From Poseidonibacter ostreae (lineage in GTDB: Bacteria; Campylobacterota; Campylobacteria; Campylobacterales; Arcobacteraceae), in assembly GCF_009208055.1 (NCBI RefSeq), contig NZ_WFKI01000007.1, positions 1 through 64,000 on the forward strand: DNA of 64,000 nucleotides, written 5' to 3'. Under the pieces are notes generated by a model. That model searched no databases, was not told the DNA's origin, and was given only the letters and a program-made list of their open reading frames with translations. The translations under genes were made by a program, and so were the position numbers. The stretch's first letter is position 1, and the number at the start of each line of letters is the position of its first letter. Of this stretch, positions 61,761 through 64,000 are shown one piece after another.

Positions 61761-63056
61761 TTAATCTTTTTGTTTTTCTATATTTATTATTAGTACATCT
61801 AGCATATTGTTGTGGCTAGGTCCTGTGTTTATTAAATCATTAGTTTTTTCAAAGAACTCATTTGAATTAAATTCTTTTAAATACTTTTTAATATCAAGAT
61901 TTAATACTTTTGTTTTTTCTAAACTTTCTTTATTTATAACTGCACCTGCACTATTTGAGTTTCCATCTATTCCATCACTTGCGGCACTTAATATTGTAAT
62001 TGTCTTATCTATTGGAAATTTATTTAAAAAAGATAAAATAAGGTGTTGATTTCTTCCACCCTTACCATTTGAAGTAACTTTTACTAAAGCTTCTCCTCCA
62101 AAAATAAAACAACCTTCTTTTTTTGTTTCAATAAAAGAGAGTAAATCCTCTACCACTATATTTACATCCTCTTCAATTTTTTTATCAATAATACTAGCAG
62201 TTATATTTTTTGAATGTAGTTCTTTTTTTATATCATTTAATAGTATTTCATTAGAAGCTATTAAAAAGTGTTTAATATTTTCTTTTGGTGTTTTTGGAGT
62301 GTCTTGAATTTTTCCTAATTGTCCTAAACTCAAGTATTCTTTTACTTTTTTTGGAATTACATCTAATAAGTCATATTTTTCTAAATATTCTACAGCTGTT
62401 TGAAAACTTGAAGTGTCACAATACAATGGTGCTGAACCAATTGCTTCTAAGTCATTTGAAATAACATCACTTAATACTAAAACAATTCCTTTTGCTTTAC
62501 AATTCTCTACTAATCTTCCCGCTTTTACTTGTGAAAGATGTTTTCTTATACAGTTCATTGCAACAATTGGCATAGAACCTTTTAACATCAAATCTGTAGT
62601 TTCTTGAAACTCTTCCATTGATATCTCTTCAACTGGTAGTTCAATTAAAGCTGAAGTTCCACCTGAAAGTAAATAAATAAAAAAATCATCTTCTTCTAAA
62701 CTTTCCATTGATTCTTTTAAATATTCTGCTGCAATTAAGCTTTTATTACTTGGGATTGGATGACTACTTTCTAAATAGGTTAAATTCTTTTTATCTATAC
62801 TATTTTTATAAGGACCTACAAGTACAGCTTTTTCTATTTTGTCTTCAATATTTTCATAAATACCAAGAGCCATACTCAAAACTGCTTTCCCTGAACCAAA
62901 AAGATGTATTTTCTTATCTTTGGGTAAAGATATTATTTCATCATTAATAATTATTTCATTTTCTTTAAATATGCACTTATTATTAATAAGTCTTTTTGGC
63001 TCAATATTTTTTAAAACTTCAAAAAATGAATCTTTTAGTATCTGTTTTACTTGCAT
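61761..63056 (-). CDS. Glycerate kinase (DUF4147/MOFRL family)
   Basis: This 431-residue protein belongs to the GckA/TtuD family of glycerate 2-kinases. The N-terminal DUF4147 domain has the GSGKAVLSMALG loop and SSHPIPS, then LLSGGTSALIELP, and the C-terminal MOFRL domain has GGRNQHLILSF and SAASDGIDGNSNSAGAVI. It should phosphorylate D-glycerate released by the phosphorylase to 2-phosphoglycerate, returning it to glycolysis. It overlaps the phosphatase gene by 10 nt. Confidence 0.9.
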   Translation of the reverse strand: MQVKQILKDSFFEVLKNIEPKRLINNKCIFKENEIIINDEIISLPKDKKIHLFGSGKAVLSMALGIYENIEDKIEKAVLVGPYKNSIDKKNLTYLESSHPIPSNKSLIAAEYLKESMESLEEDDFFIYLLSGGTSALIELPVEEISMEEFQETTDLMLKGSMPIVAMNCIRKHLSQVKAGRLVENCKAKGIVLVLSDVISNDLEAIGSAPLYCDTSSFQTAVEYLEKYDLLDVIPKKVKEYLSLGQLGKIQDTPKTPKENIKHFLIASNEILLNDIKKELHSKNITASIIDKKIEEDVNIVVEDLLSFIETKKEGCFIFGGEALVKVTSNGKGGRNQHLILSFLNKFPIDKTITILSAASDGIDGNSNSAGAVINKESLEKTKVLNLDIKKYLKEFNSNEFFEKTNDLINTGPSHNNMLDVLIINIEKQKD

Positions 63057-63829
63057 AAAATTCCTTTTAAAGCTTCATTCCAACCAGCAGGTCCAATGGC
63101 TTGAGTTTTTATTAAATCTTTTTTATCATAATCGATAAAGGATCCATCAAACTTTTTAATTAGTACTGAAATATCTGAAATATCAAGCATTGATTTATCA
63201 TTTTCACCATCACCTAAAGCAATAGTTGTAAATTTTTTATGATATTTTTCTTCATATAAATTTTTAAGTTTTATTAAGGCATTTGCTTTATCTTGACCTT
63301 GTGTAATTAGATGATAAAACCTACCACCTTTAACAATATCAAAGCCTTCTTTTAAACTAAGTTTTTTAAGTTCTTCAATTTTTGATTCATCTTCAATTAT
63401 AAAAGGTTCACAAAAATCTCTTTTTTTTGCAAGTATTGAGCTTTCTATATCAAGTCCAGTTAGACTTGAAACTAGCTTATCACTCATATCAAAAAAACTT
63501 TTAATATTAAATTTTTCTCTATATTGATTAAGAAAGCATAATGTTTCACTGTAAGTTTTTCCCATATTTATTTGTTTGAAATATTTATCCTCAGGTAAGA
63601 AAATACCTGCACCATTTTCAACAATAAAAGGGTAATTTATATCAAGTTGTTTTCGAAGTTTTAAAATTTCTTGTTTTGTTTTACTCGTAACTATAATTAG
63701 TGGAATATTTTTTAATTTAAGATATTCAAGCATCTCTTTTGCATCATCTGTACTATACGTATTATGATCAAGTAATGTTCCATCTAAATCTGTAAAAATA
63801 AGATAATTTTTTGTTTTTGTTTGTAACAT
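63047..63829 (-). CDS. HAD phosphatase, mannosyl/glucosyl-3-phosphoglycerate phosphatase type
   Basis: This 260-residue HAD enzyme has motif I FTDLDGTLL (D14, D16), motif II VTSKTKQEI and the C-terminal GDGENDKSML, with a C2-type cap between. It resembles the MpgP/YedP family, which dephosphorylates mannosyl- or glucosyl-3-phosphoglycerate. In this operon it would make glucosylglycerate from the transferase product. It is the first gene of the transcript. The ATG at 63829 has no Shine-Dalgarno match and lies only five nt from a -10 box. Confidence 0.88.
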   Translation of the reverse strand: MLQTKTKNYLIFTDLDGTLLDHNTYSTDDAKEMLEYLKLKNIPLIIVTSKTKQEILKLRKQLDINYPFIVENGAGIFLPEDKYFKQINMGKTYSETLCFLNQYREKFNIKSFFDMSDKLVSSLTGLDIESSILAKKRDFCEPFIIEDESKIEELKKLSLKEGFDIVKGGRFYHLITQGQDKANALIKLKNLYEEKYHKKFTTIALGDGENDKSMLDISDISVLIKKFDGSFIDYDKKDLIKTQAIGPAGWNEALKGILCK

Positions 63830-63834
63830 AATTT

Positions 63835-63863
63835 AGTATATCGTATAAATTCTAGTATATCAA
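63835..63863 (-). promoter_or_regulatory. Sigma-70 type promoter of the glucosylglycerate operon, close to the start codon
   Basis: On the minus strand, TTGATA (63863-63858) and TATACT (63840-63835) are 17 bp apart. Only five nt separate the -10 box from the ATG at 63829, so transcripts from this promoter would begin at or next to the start codon and be leaderless. A further copy of the CTAGAATT sequence lies just upstream, in keeping with an operator. Confidence 0.6.
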
Positions 63864-63951
63864 TTCTAGATTGTATAAAAAATATATATCTGTATGGAAT
63901 ATTTTATATGCAAGTGATATATTAATAAAAAGTGTTTAATAAAGGAAAAAA

Positions 63952-64000
63952 CTATTCATTTTTTCCTGTAGCTACATTAACTTTTCCAATAGCGCATGAT
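63952..64000 (-). CDS. C-terminal end of a minus-strand gene cut by the right edge
   Basis: The minus-strand frame from the right edge reads SCAIGKVNVATGKNE then TAG (63954-63952). Only fifteen residues are visible, so no family can be assigned. The gene would lie upstream of the glucosylglycerate operon on the same strand, about 120 nt away. Other frames close quickly, which favours this one, but confidence is limited. Confidence 0.45.
   Translation of the reverse strand, partial: SCAIGKVNVATGKNE

Noticed and set aside
1..64000. tRNA, rRNA, CRISPR or insertion sequence
   Set aside because: I inspected the intergenic stretches and saw no cloverleaf-like T-loop motif, regular spaced repeats, or transposase frames; this visual check is not a covariance search, so small RNAs could be missed.

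Overview
The window is AT-rich, dense chromosomal DNA from a bacterium of the Campylobacterota, most likely an Arcobacter-like species (family Arcobacteraceae). The support is the very low GC content, the cbpA-hspR pair with a HAIR operator, the ppiD-like/ftsA/ftsZ order, the FlhB-C-like/FliK-like flagellar pair, fliW, and many SBP_bac_3-type sensors. The assignment is inference from gene content. I found no rRNA, tRNA, CRISPR array or insertion sequence, and no gene-free stretch longer than about 300 bases.

Layout. 0.1-2 kb: alpha-carbonic anhydrase and a CNNM/CorC-like protein (minus), the latter with an unusual leader. 2.1-7 kb: an orphan 114-residue protein (plus), then the minus operon uvrA-DUF309-diguanylate cyclase. 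7.2-9.7 kb: an aconitase-family protein that has lost most catalytic and iron-sulfur residues. 9.8-16 kb: a TSUP permease, then the tightly packed minus operon ubiX-coaD-tmk-hisS-speA-cysE. 16.2-19.3 kb: a degenerate serine recombinase, then rplI-hslV-hslU. 19.3-25.9 kb: a ten-gene plus run for envelope and housekeeping work (receiver-like protein, tatD with an apparent ATA start, mltD-like, rlpA, hisB, kdsC, lptC, lptA, ysxC, GNAT). 26-32.4 kb: a Sel1-repeat protein and a minus efflux operon (TolC-like, adaptor, RND permease split into two genes). 32.6-34.9 kb: a hybrid-sensor histidine kinase broken by a nonsense codon and a frameshift. 35-41.2 kb: FKBP, fliP, PBP2 with an MreD-like partner, an FlhB-C-like protein, a FliK-like protein and fliW. 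41.3-50.6 kb: an outer-membrane-like protein, arsC-like gene, recD2, ppiD-like, ftsA, ftsZ, and the convergent hspR/cbpA heat-shock pair. 50.8-55.8 kb: a rhodanese-like protein, an MnmC-type FAD oxidoreductase with an extra cysteine cluster, a thioredoxin-like protein without cysteines, an SCO1-like protein translationally coupled to a polytopic chemoreceptor, and an XRE regulator.

56.2-63.8 kb is the most coherent pathway block. One minus operon encodes an HAD phosphatase, a glycerate kinase, a glucosyl-3-phosphoglycerate synthase-like transferase, a GH13_18 phosphorylase, GalU and Pgm. Together these can make glucosylglycerate (glucose-1-P to UDP-glucose to glucosyl-3-phosphoglycerate to glucosylglycerate) and also recycle it (phosphorolysis to glucose-1-P plus glycerate, then glycerate phosphorylation). 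This suggests a compatible-solute cycle carried in a single transcript.

The strongest leads for new biology are the aconitase-like pseudoenzyme, the glucosylglycerate synthesis-plus-salvage operon, the split RND pump, the recombinase-like protein lacking its catalytic serine with a 22-bp palindrome upstream, the SCO1-chemoreceptor pair and the non-canonical tatD start.
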